A stretch of DNA of 64,000 bases. Origin: Sphingomonas jeddahensis (GTDB taxonomy: Bacteria > Pseudomonadota > Alphaproteobacteria > Sphingomonadales > Sphingomonadaceae). The stretch lies in the NCBI RefSeq assembly GCF_001981525.1, contig NZ_MPSB01000001.1, forward strand, positions 372,001 through 436,000, written 5' to 3'. The stretch's first letter is position 1. Each line of letters begins with the position of its first letter. Shown here piece after piece: positions 35,698 through 43,956 of the stretch. A program made the translations under genes and the position numbers. The notes beneath the pieces are model-generated. The model worked only from the letters and a program-made list of their open reading frames with translations, was not told the origin of the DNA and made no database searches.

Positions 35698-36144
35698 ATG
35701 CGCATCGCCCTGTACGAACCCGATATCGCCGGCAATGTCGGCACCATTCTGCGTACCGCGTCATGCTTCGGCATCGCGGTTGACCTGATCGAACCCATGG
35801 GTTTTCCGTGGGGCGACCGCGCCTTGCGCCGCGCAGGCATGGATTATGCCGGCGCAGCCGAGGTCTTGCGTCACGCTGATTGGCAAAGCTTTGATGCGCA
35901 AAGAACGGGCCGGCTTGTTCTCGCCACAACGCGGGGCGCGACCGATCTCTGGGATGCGCGCTTCCGCATCGACGACGTGTTGCTGTTCGGCAGCGAAAGC
36001 GCCGGGGTTCCCGACTGCGTCCACGCACGCGCCGATCTGGCGGTGCGAATCCCCCTGCAATCCGGCTTCAGATCATTGAATGTTGCGGTTAGTGCCGGGA
36101 TCGTCCTGGCAGAGGCGCTGCGGCAAACACGCCAGTCGGCGTAA
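35698..36144 (+). CDS. trmL: tRNA (cytidine(34)-2'-O)-methyltransferase
   Basis: SPOUT methyltransferase that 2'-O-methylates the wobble base of two tRNA-Leu isoacceptors. It has 148 aa, the family's compact length. RIALYEPDIAGNVGTILRTA at the N-terminus and the trefoil-knot C-terminus (LFGSESAGVP, IPLQSGFRSLNVAVSAGIVL) are diagnostic. Confidence 0.95.
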   Translation: MRIALYEPDIAGNVGTILRTASCFGIAVDLIEPMGFPWGDRALRRAGMDYAGAAEVLRHADWQSFDAQRTGRLVLATTRGATDLWDARFRIDDVLLFGSESAGVPDCVHARADLAVRIPLQSGFRSLNVAVSAGIVLAEALRQTRQSA

Positions 36145-36206
36145 CACCTGCGCTGGGACATTCTGTCACCTCGACATCGCCAACCTGCCGCCGGTAGGGT
36201 TCATGC

Positions 36207-37049
36207 ATGATCACCCTCGACACCGAACAATCCGCCGCCCGCACCTGGTTCGAACAGCTACGCGACCTGATCTGCGCCGAGTTCGAGGCGATCGAGCGCG
36301 AGGCGGGATCGGATGCCGCCTTCGCCTACACTGCGTGGGATCGCGCCGATCCTTCCGGCGCACCCGGGGGCGGCGGCGTTCGCGGCGTGATGAAGGGTCG
36401 CGTGTTCGAGAAAGTCGGCGTCAACGTGTCCACAGTCGGCGGCACGTTCGAGGGAGAATTCGGCAAGACCATTCACGGCGCGGCAGAAGACCCGAGCTTC
36501 TTCGCCACCGGCATCAGCCTGGTTGCGCATATGGCAAACCCGCACGTGCCCGCCGTGCACATGAACACCCGCTTCCTGGTCACCACCAAGCGCTGGTTCG
36601 GCGGCGGGGCCGATCTCAACCCGCCGCTCCCGATCGAAGAAGACACCGCCGATTTCCACGCCACGTTGAAAGCGGCATGCGACTCCCACGATCCCGCGCA
36701 TTATCCGCGCTTCAAGCAATGGGCCGACGATTACTTCTACATCCCGCATCGCAAGGTGCATCGCGGCGTTGGTGGTATTTTCTACGATCACCTCGAAGGT
36801 GATTTCGCCGCCAACTTCGCCTTTACCCAGGATGTCGGCCGTGCCTTTCTGGACGCCTTCCCGCGGATCGTCCGCCGGCGCATGAACCTGCCCTTCACCG
36901 AAACAGACATGGCGCAGCGTAATGAATGGCGCGGTCGCTACGCTGAGTTCAACCTCGTTCATGATCGGGGTACGTTGTTTGGTCTCAAGACCGGCGGCAA
37001 TATCGATGCGATCCTGATGAGCCTGCCGCCGGTCGCCACCTGGGGATGA
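36207..37049 (+). CDS. hemF: oxygen-dependent coproporphyrinogen III oxidase
   Basis: Oxidative decarboxylation of coproporphyrinogen III in haem synthesis. It has 280 aa. Typical blocks are GGGVRGVMKGRVFEKVGVNV, then STVGGTFEGEF, VHMNTRFL, WFGGGADLNP, HRGVGGIFYDHL and EFNLVHDRGTLFGLKTGG. ATG 36207 fits; an ATG one codon upstream also exists. An acetyltransferase gene follows 4 nt later. Confidence 0.97.
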   Translation: MITLDTEQSAARTWFEQLRDLICAEFEAIEREAGSDAAFAYTAWDRADPSGAPGGGGVRGVMKGRVFEKVGVNVSTVGGTFEGEFGKTIHGAAEDPSFFATGISLVAHMANPHVPAVHMNTRFLVTTKRWFGGGADLNPPLPIEEDTADFHATLKAACDSHDPAHYPRFKQWADDYFYIPHRKVHRGVGGIFYDHLEGDFAANFAFTQDVGRAFLDAFPRIVRRRMNLPFTETDMAQRNEWRGRYAEFNLVHDRGTLFGLKTGGNIDAILMSLPPVATWG

Positions 37050-37053
37050 TACG

Positions 37054-37647
37054 ATGGGGCTGACTGCTGTTCCCGACGATCAACTGGCGACGATCGTTAC
37101 CACGCTGGAGATGCAGAAGCGCCCGCCGCTCCGCCCGACGCCCTCTTCGCCGCTGCGGCTTACGCGCTGGGCAAAGCCGAGCGCGGAAGCCTACCGCACC
37201 TTGTTTCGCCGCATCGGTGGGCCGTGGCTGTGGTTCTCGCGATTGGCCATGGAGGAGGCGGCGCTGCTGGCGATCATTCACGATCCCGCGATCGAGGTTT
37301 ATGCCGTGCTCGATCCCGTCGGCATCGAGGTTGGCATGCTTGAGCTCGATTTCCGCCACACCGACGCATGCGAATTGTCCTATTTTGGCCTTGTCCCCGA
37401 GCTCGCCGGGCGCGGACACGGCCGCTGGCTGATGGCAGAGGCATTGGGTCGCGCGTGGCGTCCCGGTGTTTCCCGCGTCTGGGTGCATACCTGCACGCTC
37501 GACCACCCCTCGGCGCTAAACTTCTACCGCGCGCAAGGCTTCACCGCGGTGAAACGGACGATCGAGACCTTTGCCGATCCGCGCGTCGCCGGGCTCCTTC
37601 CCGACGACATCGCGCCTCACGTGCCGCTTCTGGCGAAACGGCGGTAA
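37054..37647 (+). CDS. GNAT family N-acetyltransferase
   Basis: 197-aa GNAT protein. The acetyl-CoA P-loop is recognisable as VPELAGRGHGRWLMAEAL (Q/RxxGxG/A type). Strand beta-4 is GIEVGMLELDFR and the C-terminal motif is HPSALNFYRAQGF. Substrate unknown. It is 4 nt after hemF and probably co-transcribed. The 3' end overlaps the convergent membrane-protein gene by 31 bp. Confidence 0.88.
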   Translation: MGLTAVPDDQLATIVTTLEMQKRPPLRPTPSSPLRLTRWAKPSAEAYRTLFRRIGGPWLWFSRLAMEEAALLAIIHDPAIEVYAVLDPVGIEVGMLELDFRHTDACELSYFGLVPELAGRGHGRWLMAEALGRAWRPGVSRVWVHTCTLDHPSALNFYRAQGFTAVKRTIETFADPRVAGLLPDDIAPHVPLLAKRR

Positions 37648-38363
37648 ACGACGATTCCGACCAGCAGGAGCGCGACATTGTAGATCGCGCCAGCCGCGGT
37701 CAGCAGCATCGTGACAAGCGCGATCAGGAAAGGATTGTCGTGCGCTGGCTGCCGCAGCCAGCCGTCGGCGGAGAATAAGGGGCTGACAAAGAACCATTGC
37801 GCCAGGAACAGCGCCACGACCGCCCCCAGGATGCCCCAGCTCGCCGGCGCCGTCATCCGCCAGCTGCGCGCCAGCGCACGCCCCGCGCTTTGCTGCGGCT
37901 CGGAGGCGACCACCGGCAGCGCAGCGATGAAGCGCGCCTGCAGATAAAGCCCCGGTAGCACGAACATCCAAAGCCCCAGCCCGACCGGAATGGCGACCAG
38001 CAGGTTGAGCAGCACGAACCGTCCCAGCCGGCGCAGCGCGATGTGCAGGCTCTCGCCCACGGTTAGCCGCCCGCCGGACAGCAGCAGCAGCGCGATCCCG
38101 GCAAGCCCGACCATGCCGATGAGGTCCGCCAGCAAATACCACAGGGCATTCCCCTGCCCCCACACGGACACGGCGTTCATCCACGCCTCCATCGACGCTT
38201 CGTTGCCGGGTTCGGCCGGCAATGGCGGCATGGGATCGGCCAGCAACTGAACGGCGAGCGCCGGCAGAAACACCAACGGCCCCGCAATGCGCAGGATCAG
38301 GTCCGCCTCGCGCCGGAAGATGCCCCAGGCATCCGCCAGCAGGCGCGCGAAGTTCGGCGTCAT
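37617..38363 (-). CDS. polytopic membrane protein of unknown function
   Basis: 248 aa with five to six hydrophobic segments, for example LILRIAGPLVFLPALAVQLL and FVLLNLLVAIPVGLGLWMFV. The arrangement resembles YciC/glycerophosphoryl-diester-phosphodiesterase membrane-domain families. It is coupled by ATGA to the similar gene upstream. The frame stays open much further upstream but that overlaps the neighbour. A lipid or envelope role is a guess; no catalytic residues are visible. Confidence 0.78.
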   Translation of the reverse strand: MTPNFARLLADAWGIFRREADLILRIAGPLVFLPALAVQLLADPMPPLPAEPGNEASMEAWMNAVSVWGQGNALWYLLADLIGMVGLAGIALLLLSGGRLTVGESLHIALRRLGRFVLLNLLVAIPVGLGLWMFVLPGLYLQARFIAALPVVASEPQQSAGRALARSWRMTAPASWGILGAVVALFLAQWFFVSPLFSADGWLRQPAHDNPFLIALVTMLLTAAGAIYNVALLLVGIVVYRRFARSGT

Positions 38364-39172
38364 GCGGGGTCGCGCACCTCCCGGGCGGCAAGATAGAATT
38401 GCCCGGAGAAGACCGACTGGAGCACACTGAACACCGCCGTGACCGCGGCAGTGACCAGGCCGACCGCAAAGGTGACCACAGCCGCCCCGTCCGCACCCGC
38501 AGCGAGTCGAACGGCGAGGCCAACGATGGAGGTCGCCGCCATCAGCACTACCACGAACACGATCGAATAAAGGATCAACACGCCGATCAACTTGAACGTC
38601 GACCCACGCGTCAGTGCGAACGAACGGCGGATTGCGCCGAGTCCCCGTCGTTCGTTCACCACCACGCCGACCAGCGGCACCAGCTTCGCACCGATCCACA
38701 AGACGGCAAAGGTGAGCAGCACCAGATAGAGCATTCCGAAGCCGAACCGGGCAAGGTTCAACCCGTCCTGCGTCAACCCGGCCTGCGCGCGCTGGATGTC
38801 GAAGCCGGCCATGCCGATCAGGATCACGCCCGGCAGCATCGCAACGAACGCCGCCACAATCAGCACGATGATGATGCCCAGCATCGGCCCGATCCGCGCG
38901 CCGGCGATGGCGAAGGCCCGGCCCTGATCGACCGACGGGTCGGTCGCTACTGCGGTTAGCGCCAGCGCACCGGCCGTCCCCGCCAGCGCCACGAGGATTG
39001 CGACAAGGGCGCCCACCGGCTTCATGCCCGGCGAGGTTTCTGAAACCATGTCCACCGCAGCTTGCACGAGCGTCGGCACGAACAAGGTGAGCAATGCGAT
39101 CATCGCCAGGATGCCGAAGCGACCCGCAATCACTGCGGTCGCCCGGTCCCAGATTGTTCCCATGCTGATCAT
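38360..39172 (-). CDS. polytopic membrane protein, probable paralogue of the adjacent gene
   Basis: 270 aa with about six hydrophobic segments. [29 protein letters not shown], split by the membrane helix, is like RRLGRFVLLN...ALARSWRMTAPASWGILGAV of the neighbour. This is the helix-loop pattern of the GDPD membrane-domain/UPF0259 group. The 4-nt overlap with the next gene shows coupling. Start 39172; ATG 39163 is an alternative. Function unknown. Confidence 0.78.
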   Translation of the reverse strand: MISMGTIWDRATAVIAGRFGILAMIALLTLFVPTLVQAAVDMVSETSPGMKPVGALVAILVALAGTAGALALTAVATDPSVDQGRAFAIAGARIGPMLGIIIVLIVAAFVAMLPGVILIGMAGFDIQRAQAGLTQDGLNLARFGFGMLYLVLLTFAVLWIGAKLVPLVGVVVNERRGLGAIRRSFALTRGSTFKLIGVLILYSIVFVVVLMAATSIVGLAVRLAAGADGAAVVTFAVGLVTAAVTAVFSVLQSVFSGQFYLAAREVRDPA

Positions 39173-39276
39173 CGCCCGCCCTTGCTATTCCGGGCACCCC
39201 GATGCCCCACGGCGTCTGCTACTCCAAACGCCCGCTCCTTGCCAATCACCTCCCCCGATCGCATCTGCCGCTCGCA

Positions 39277-39936
39277 ATGGATGACACGATCGAATGGCGC
39301 ACGACGCCAGGCCTGACAGACTATGCCGCCGCACTGGCGGAAATGGAGGCACGCGCCGCCGCCGTTGCCGCCGGGGAGGCGCGCGAACTCGTCTGGCTGC
39401 TCGAACACCCGCCGGTCTATACCGCTGGCACCAGCGCGGACCCCGTCGAGCTGGTCGATCCGCGCTTTCCGGTGGTCAATGCCGGGCGTGGCGGTCGGTA
39501 CACCTATCATGGACCCGGACAGCGCATCGGCTATCTCGTCCTCGACCTGGCGAGACGCGGCCGGGACGTGCGTTGTTTCGTACACGGCGTGGAGGGCTGG
39601 GTGATCGCCGTATTGGGCGAAATGGGCATCGAGGCGTTCCGTGCGCCCGGACGGATCGGCATCTGGACCCATGACGCGCAAGGACGCGAGGCGAAGATCG
39701 GCGCAATCGGGGTGCGCGTGCGCCGCTGGATCACGATGCACGGCTTTTCGGTGAACCTTTCGCCGGACTTGTCGCACTTCGGCGGGATTGTGCCTTGCGG
39801 CATTGCCGATTACCCCGTCACCAGCGCAGCCGAACTCGGCGGCGTTCATGCGCTTGCAACTTTTGACGACGCGCTGGCGTTGTCGGCGGGCGCTTTCCTC
39901 GAAAGCCTTAATTGTGGGCGTGAAAACGAGGCTTGA
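39277..39936 (+). CDS. lipB: octanoyltransferase LipB
   Basis: Moves octanoate from ACP to lipoyl domains. It has 219 aa from the ATG at 39277. The motifs are [20 protein letters not shown], broken, and [16 protein letters not shown]. The catalytic pair is K140 ([12 protein letters not shown]) and C174 (GIVPCGI). An upstream ATG at 39202 would add 25 poorly conserved residues. It is divergent from the membrane-protein pair. Confidence 0.96.
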   Translation: MDDTIEWRTTPGLTDYAAALAEMEARAAAVAAGEARELVWLLEHPPVYTAGTSADPVELVDPRFPVVNAGRGGRYTYHGPGQRIGYLVLDLARRGRDVRCFVHGVEGWVIAVLGEMGIEAFRAPGRIGIWTHDAQGREAKIGAIGVRVRRWITMHGFSVNLSPDLSHFGGIVPCGIADYPVTSAAELGGVHALATFDDALALSAGAFLESLNCGRENEA

Positions 39937-40024
39937 GGGGTCGGCGTTCTGTGACTAATATCCACTCTGATTTGGGTATTAAGGATCCGTCCGCCGTCCA
40001 AATCCACTATCTAGGGAGCTATCC

Positions 40025-40276
40025 ATGCGTGCATTCTCGAAGATCCTGACCGGCTCGGCCATTGCTGCCGCTGCGCTCGCCGTGTCGGCTTGCGGTTCGC
40101 AGACCGAAAACACCGTCGACAACACCACCATCACCGACATGAACGCGACCGAGGGTCTCGACACGATGACCGACAACATGACCGCCGTTGACGGCGCCAT
40201 GAATGGCGGCATGATGGCGAACGACACCATGATGTCGAACGACATGATGATGATGAACGGCACGAACGCGATGTAA
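40025..40276 (+). CDS. methionine/asparagine-rich mini-lipoprotein
   Basis: 83 aa. A signal with lipobox VSAC is followed by a short low-complexity mature chain of Asn, Thr, Asp and Met ending MMANDTMMSNDMMMMNGTN-like. About 16 of the last 45 residues are methionine. No domain is recognised. GGGAGC lies 9 nt before the ATG and a strong terminator follows, so it is a monocistronic expressed gene. Met-rich exported proteins often bind copper or quench oxidants, but that is only analogy. Confidence 0.82.
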   Translation: MRAFSKILTGSAIAAAALAVSACGSQTENTVDNTTITDMNATEGLDTMTDNMTAVDGAMNGGMMANDTMMSNDMMMMNGTNAM

Positions 40277-40301
40277 TCATCGCGTCCTTGACGTGATTTC
40301 G

Positions 40302-40329
40302 AGGGCCGCCCAGGCAACTGGGCGGCCCT
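40302..40329 (+). terminator. terminator of the methionine-rich lipoprotein gene
   Basis: AGGGCCGCCCA (40302-40312) pairs perfectly with TGGGCGGCCCT (40319-40329) around GGCAAC, followed by TCTGATT. It is 25 bp past the stop. Confidence 0.85.
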
Positions 40330-40444
40330 TCTGATTCCAGGCCCCGGGCGTCGGGATGTTTGTTGAGCCCAAACAAACAGTGTTGGAGGATGGAACAAAA
40401 AGGCTTATGAATCCCGCGCCTTGCGTGTTGGGGGAGTGACGGGA

Positions 40445-41143
40445 ATGATGGGGTTGCGGGTCATTGGGGCGGGTGCTGCAGCCGCAGTGCTTATGGCGGC
40501 GGCGCCGGCATCGGCGCAATTCTTCATGAAGTCCAAGGACCTGTCGGGTCAGGCGGTACGCGGGGACGAGCCCGGCATTGCTCAGCCTCTGCCCGGCGCC
40601 ACCGACAAGGAGATCAAGGCCGGCCTGACCTGGACGCTGCGTGCCGCGTTGAACGTCGCCGCGCTGCAATGCCAGTTCGAACCGACGCTGCTGACGGTGG
40701 ATAACTACAATGCGGTGCTGACCGACCATCAGGCGGAGTTGAAAGACTCTTATGATGCCCTCACTGCCTATTTCAAGCGCATGAACAAGACGCCGAAGGG
40801 CGGCCAGGCGGCACTCGATCAGTTCGGCACGCGCACCTATTCGAGTTTCAATGCAGTGTCGTCGCAGTATAACTTCTGCCAGACCGCCGGCTCGATCGGC
40901 CGCGCGGCAATTTACGCGCCGCGCGGCAGCTTCGGCGCCATCGCGCAGGAACGCATGCGTGAGCTGCGCAACAGCCTGTCACCCTGGGGTGAGCAGCTAT
41001 TCCCGCGCTGGTTCCATGTGGAATCGCGCGTGCCGCGGCTGGAGAAGGCTTGCTGGTCCAAGAAGGGTGAATGGCAGACCAAAAAGTGTGGCGTGCTCGA
41101 TTTCCCGCCGCCAGTCGCGACGGTGAACCTCGCCCAGCGTTGA
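40445..41143 (+). CDS. secreted hypothetical protein
   Basis: 232 aa with a signal peptide (MAAAPASAQ cleavage region). The mature part is helical with four cysteines (LQCQFEP, FCQTAGS, KACWSKK, KKCGVLD). The regions LLTVDNYNAVLTDHQAELKD and TYSSFNAVSSQYNFCQTAG look conserved in type but I recognise no named domain. It probably is a periplasmic protein. ATG 40445 is followed immediately by a second ATG. It converges with the asparaginase gene. Confidence 0.75.
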   Translation: MMGLRVIGAGAAAAVLMAAAPASAQFFMKSKDLSGQAVRGDEPGIAQPLPGATDKEIKAGLTWTLRAALNVAALQCQFEPTLLTVDNYNAVLTDHQAELKDSYDALTAYFKRMNKTPKGGQAALDQFGTRTYSSFNAVSSQYNFCQTAGSIGRAAIYAPRGSFGAIAQERMRELRNSLSPWGEQLFPRWFHVESRVPRLEKACWSKKGEWQTKKCGVLDFPPPVATVNLAQR

Positions 41144-41150
41144 TCCGCTT

Positions 41151-41180
41151 CTCCGCTCCGGCGCTCATGCCGGAGCGGAG
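41151..41180. terminator. bidirectional terminator after the secreted hypothetical and asparaginase genes
   Basis: CTCCGCTCCGGC (41151-41162) pairs perfectly with GCCGGAGCGGAG (41169-41180) around a 6-nt loop, between two convergent genes. Confidence 0.85.
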
Positions 41181-41188
41181 CCTAGCCG

Positions 41189-41674
41189 TTACACTGCCAC
41201 GAAGGCGTTGACGGTGCGATCCTTGCGCACCTTGGTGCCGTCGAATACCCGGCCGTTCATCGCGATCCACACGCCCGGCACCGCAACCTGCGCCACCGCG
41301 AACGCCATGCCCAGGTTGAACGTAGCGTCACTTTCCGCGAAGCGCGCCGGCGCCAATGCCCCAACCAACACGATCGTCTTGCCCGACACTTCGGCCAGCG
41401 CCCGTGCGGTCTCCGTCATCGTGTCGGTGCCATGGGTGATGACGATGCGCCGCTCTGGCGCCGCTGCCGCTGCCGCGACGATCGCCGCGCGATCGGCATC
41501 GGTCAGCTCCAGGCTGTCCTTTCGCATCAGCTCGCTGATCCGGTAGGGCAGCTTGACTCGTGCGGTCTGCAACAGCCGATCCACGACACTATCGCCGATC
41601 TGATACGTGCTGAGCGCGTCGAAGTAGAGCTTGTCGATCGTCCCACCGGTGGTGAGGATCAGCACGTCATCCAT
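41189..41674 (-). CDS. short asparaginase-family protein (N-terminal domain only)
   Basis: 161 aa, about half of a usual 320-350-aa L-asparaginase. The N-domain catalytic motifs are intact: TTGGTIDK (8-15, with Thr12 as nucleophile candidate) and THGTDT (80-85). The protein ends just after the N-domain with a natural stop, and a clean terminator follows; no remnant of the C-domain is visible downstream. Single-domain versions are known in proteobacteria, so it may be functional as is. The substrate could be asparagine or another amide. Confidence 0.85.
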   Translation of the reverse strand: MDDVLILTTGGTIDKLYFDALSTYQIGDSVVDRLLQTARVKLPYRISELMRKDSLELTDADRAAIVAAAAAAPERRIVITHGTDTMTETARALAEVSGKTIVLVGALAPARFAESDATFNLGMAFAVAQVAVPGVWIAMNGRVFDGTKVRKDRTVNAFVAV

Positions 41675-41726
41675 GGCACCTCCCTAATTGCGCCACCGCA
41701 CGCCCGCGCCGGTGGTGTCGGCCGCG

Positions 41727-42209
41727 TCACAGCGCGCGGTGCATCACCAGCGCATCGACATAGCCAGCATCCGGATGGCGGAACGCGCCCGGCAGCCGCC
41801 CGACAATCGAGAAGCCCAGCGACTGCCACAGCAGCACCGCGCGCTCGTTCGTGCTGACGACGAAGTTGAACTGCATCGCCCGATATCCCGCCGCGCGCGC
41901 CACGTCGAGCGAGTGAGCGCACATCGCCCGCGCCACGCCCTTGCCCACAGACGCCGCGCCGGTCATATAGCCGCAATTGCACACATGCGCGCCGCCGCCG
42001 TCCTGATTGCGCCGCAAATAATAGGTGCCGACGACTGCGCCATCCGCCACCGCGACGAACGTCTGCTTGTCCTTGCCCAGCCAGTAAGCGAGCGCATCGC
42101 CCTCGTCCATGTCCGGATCAAGCGCATAGGTGGTGCCGGCGCGGATCGTCGGCACGATGATCGCCGCAATCGCCCGCGCGTCGCCCGGCTCGGCCTGTCG
42201 GATCAGCAT
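41727..42209 (-). CDS. GNAT family N-acetyltransferase
   Basis: 160 aa. RQAEPGDARAIAAIIVPTIR at the N-terminus, the beta-4 strand VADGAVVGTYYLRRNQ and the acetyl-CoA region ASVGKGVARAMCAHSLDVA place it in GNAT. The C-terminal STNERAVLLWQSLGFSIVGR matches small-molecule or peptide acetyltransferases. Substrate unknown. Confidence 0.9.
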   Translation of the reverse strand: MLIRQAEPGDARAIAAIIVPTIRAGTTYALDPDMDEGDALAYWLGKDKQTFVAVADGAVVGTYYLRRNQDGGGAHVCNCGYMTGAASVGKGVARAMCAHSLDVARAAGYRAMQFNFVVSTNERAVLLWQSLGFSIVGRLPGAFRHPDAGYVDALVMHRAL

Positions 42210-42258
42210 GCCCCCCTCTTACGGAGCAGCCCAGCCGGATACCAGCCGCGCCAGCCGA

Positions 42259-43728
42259 TCAGGCGGCGCGCTGCTGCGCCGGCGCCGGGTTGGAGAATTC
42301 CATACTGTCGTCGACCGATCCGAAGCGCAGCGCCATCACGTCGAGCGCATAATTCTGGTTGAGTCGCCACGGCTTGCGATTGCCCTGCTTGGGCAGTTGA
42401 TCGGCCACGCGCTGGATATAACCTGAGGAGAAATCGACGAACGGCTCGGGTGTCACCACCTCCGCGCCGATCCGCGGCACCGCCTGGCGCAGCTCGCGCT
42501 TCTTCATCGTGTTGAGCAGCCGGCACAGATACATGGCGACGAGATCCGCCTTCAGCGTCCAGGAAGCATTGGTATAGCCGAAGGTAAAGGCAAGGTTCGG
42601 CACGTCCGAGAACATCATTCCCTTATATTGCAGGGCCTTGGACAGGTCTCTTGCGACCCCGTCAACGATCGGCGTGATCCCGCTGAGCAGCTTCACCTCC
42701 AGCCCTGTGGCGGTGACGATCACATCCGCCGGCAGTTCGCGACCAGAGGCGAGCAGGATGCCATCCCGCGTGAACCGCTCGATCGTGTCGGTGACGACCT
42801 CTGCGCGCCCGGCCTTGATCGTGTCGAACAGATCGGCATCGGGGACCAGGCACAGCCGCTGGTCCCACGGATTGTAGCGCGGCGTGAAATGCGTCGCGAC
42901 GTCGTAATCCGGGCCGAGTTGCGCCCGCACGCCATCAAGCAGCTTCTGCTTGACCTTTTCCGGCTGCCGCCGCGTCATGCGATAGAAGACCATGCCCATC
43001 AGCACGTTCTTCCATCGCGTCATGCCGTAAGCGGCTTTGCTGGGCAGCTTGGAGCGCAGCCAGTTGGCCAGCGCGTCCTGCCCAGGCCGGGACACGACAT
43101 AGGTGGGCGATCGCTGGAGCATGGTGACGCTGGCCGCTTGCTTCGCCAGTTCCGGCACCAAAGTCACGGCGGTCGCGCCGCTGCCAATCACGACGACCCG
43201 CTTGCCGGCGTAATCCAGGTCTTCCGGCCACAGCTGGGGGTGGACGATCGTGCCGCCAAAATCCTCCTGCCCGGCGAAGTGCGGCGCATGGCCGCGCGCA
43301 TAATCGTAGTAGCCCGAGCACATGTGGAGGAAATTGCAGGTGAAGCGCGCCGCGCCGTCTGCTCCTTCCGTCGTCACCGTCCAGCGTGCATCGGGCGTGG
43401 ACCATTCGATCGCCGTCACGCGATGCCCGAAGCGGATGTGCTGATCGATCCCGCCATCACGCGCTGTATCCTCGATATATTCGCGGATCGACGGGCCATC
43501 GGCGATCGCCTTCGCCTTGGTCCAGGGCCGAAAATTATAGCCCAACGTGTGCATGTCGCTGTCGGAGCGGATGCCGGGGTAGCGGAACAGATCCCACGTC
43601 CCGCCCATCGCCTGGCGCGCCTCGAGGATCAAATAGCGCCGGTCCGGGCATCTTTGCTGCAAATGATGCGCCGCGCCGATCCCGGACAATCCCGCGCCCA
43701 CGATGATGACATCGACATGCTCGGCCAT
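42259..43728 (-). CDS. Baeyer-Villiger-type flavin monooxygenase (EthA-like)
   Basis: 489-aa FAD/NADPH monooxygenase. The FAD site is IIVGAGLSGIGAAHHL. The BVMO fingerprint FxGxxxHxxxWP is present as F-G-G-TIV-H-PQL-W-P. The NADPH site is VVVIGSGATAVTLVPELA, followed by RSPTYV. The pattern RYPGIRSDSDMHTLGY resembles EthA-type and cyclohexanone/ketone monooxygenases. It would insert oxygen next to a ketone; substrate unknown. The start 43728 places the FAD motif at the N-terminus. Confidence 0.93.
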   Translation of the reverse strand: MAEHVDVIIVGAGLSGIGAAHHLQQRCPDRRYLILEARQAMGGTWDLFRYPGIRSDSDMHTLGYNFRPWTKAKAIADGPSIREYIEDTARDGGIDQHIRFGHRVTAIEWSTPDARWTVTTEGADGAARFTCNFLHMCSGYYDYARGHAPHFAGQEDFGGTIVHPQLWPEDLDYAGKRVVVIGSGATAVTLVPELAKQAASVTMLQRSPTYVVSRPGQDALANWLRSKLPSKAAYGMTRWKNVLMGMVFYRMTRRQPEKVKQKLLDGVRAQLGPDYDVATHFTPRYNPWDQRLCLVPDADLFDTIKAGRAEVVTDTIERFTRDGILLASGRELPADVIVTATGLEVKLLSGITPIVDGVARDLSKALQYKGMMFSDVPNLAFTFGYTNASWTLKADLVAMYLCRLLNTMKKRELRQAVPRIGAEVVTPEPFVDFSSGYIQRVADQLPKQGNRKPWRLNQNYALDVMALRFGSVDDSMEFSNPAPAQQRAA

Positions 43729-43816
43729 AAGCGATCCTCTCTTTGACGAAGATCGTACCGCAATGGTTCGCAACGGGAAAGGGCTTAACTTACCGCGGTG
43801 TCAGTAACCCATGATC

Positions 43817-43944
43817 CTCGCCCGTCAGGGGGAGGAGGCAGCGCGCAGCGCTGACGGAGGGGGAGGACACGAAGCTCCCCTAGAGAGCACCGCCGCCCTA
43901 CCCCCTCCAACATCTGCCGGCGCCACCTCCCCCTGGCGGGCGAG
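43817..43944. repeat. inverted repeat in the spacer between the flavin monooxygenase and tamB
   Basis: CTCGCCCGTCAGGGGGAGG (43817-43835) and CCTCCCCCTGGCGGGCGAG (43926-43944) are 19-nt arms with one mismatch, about 90 nt apart. The interior also holds GGAGGGGGAGG and CCCCCTCC blocks. It lies in the 228-bp spacer downstream of tamB (43957) and upstream of the monooxygenase start, so it may terminate tamAB transcription. Confidence 0.75.
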
Positions 43945-43956
43945 CACAAAGCACCC

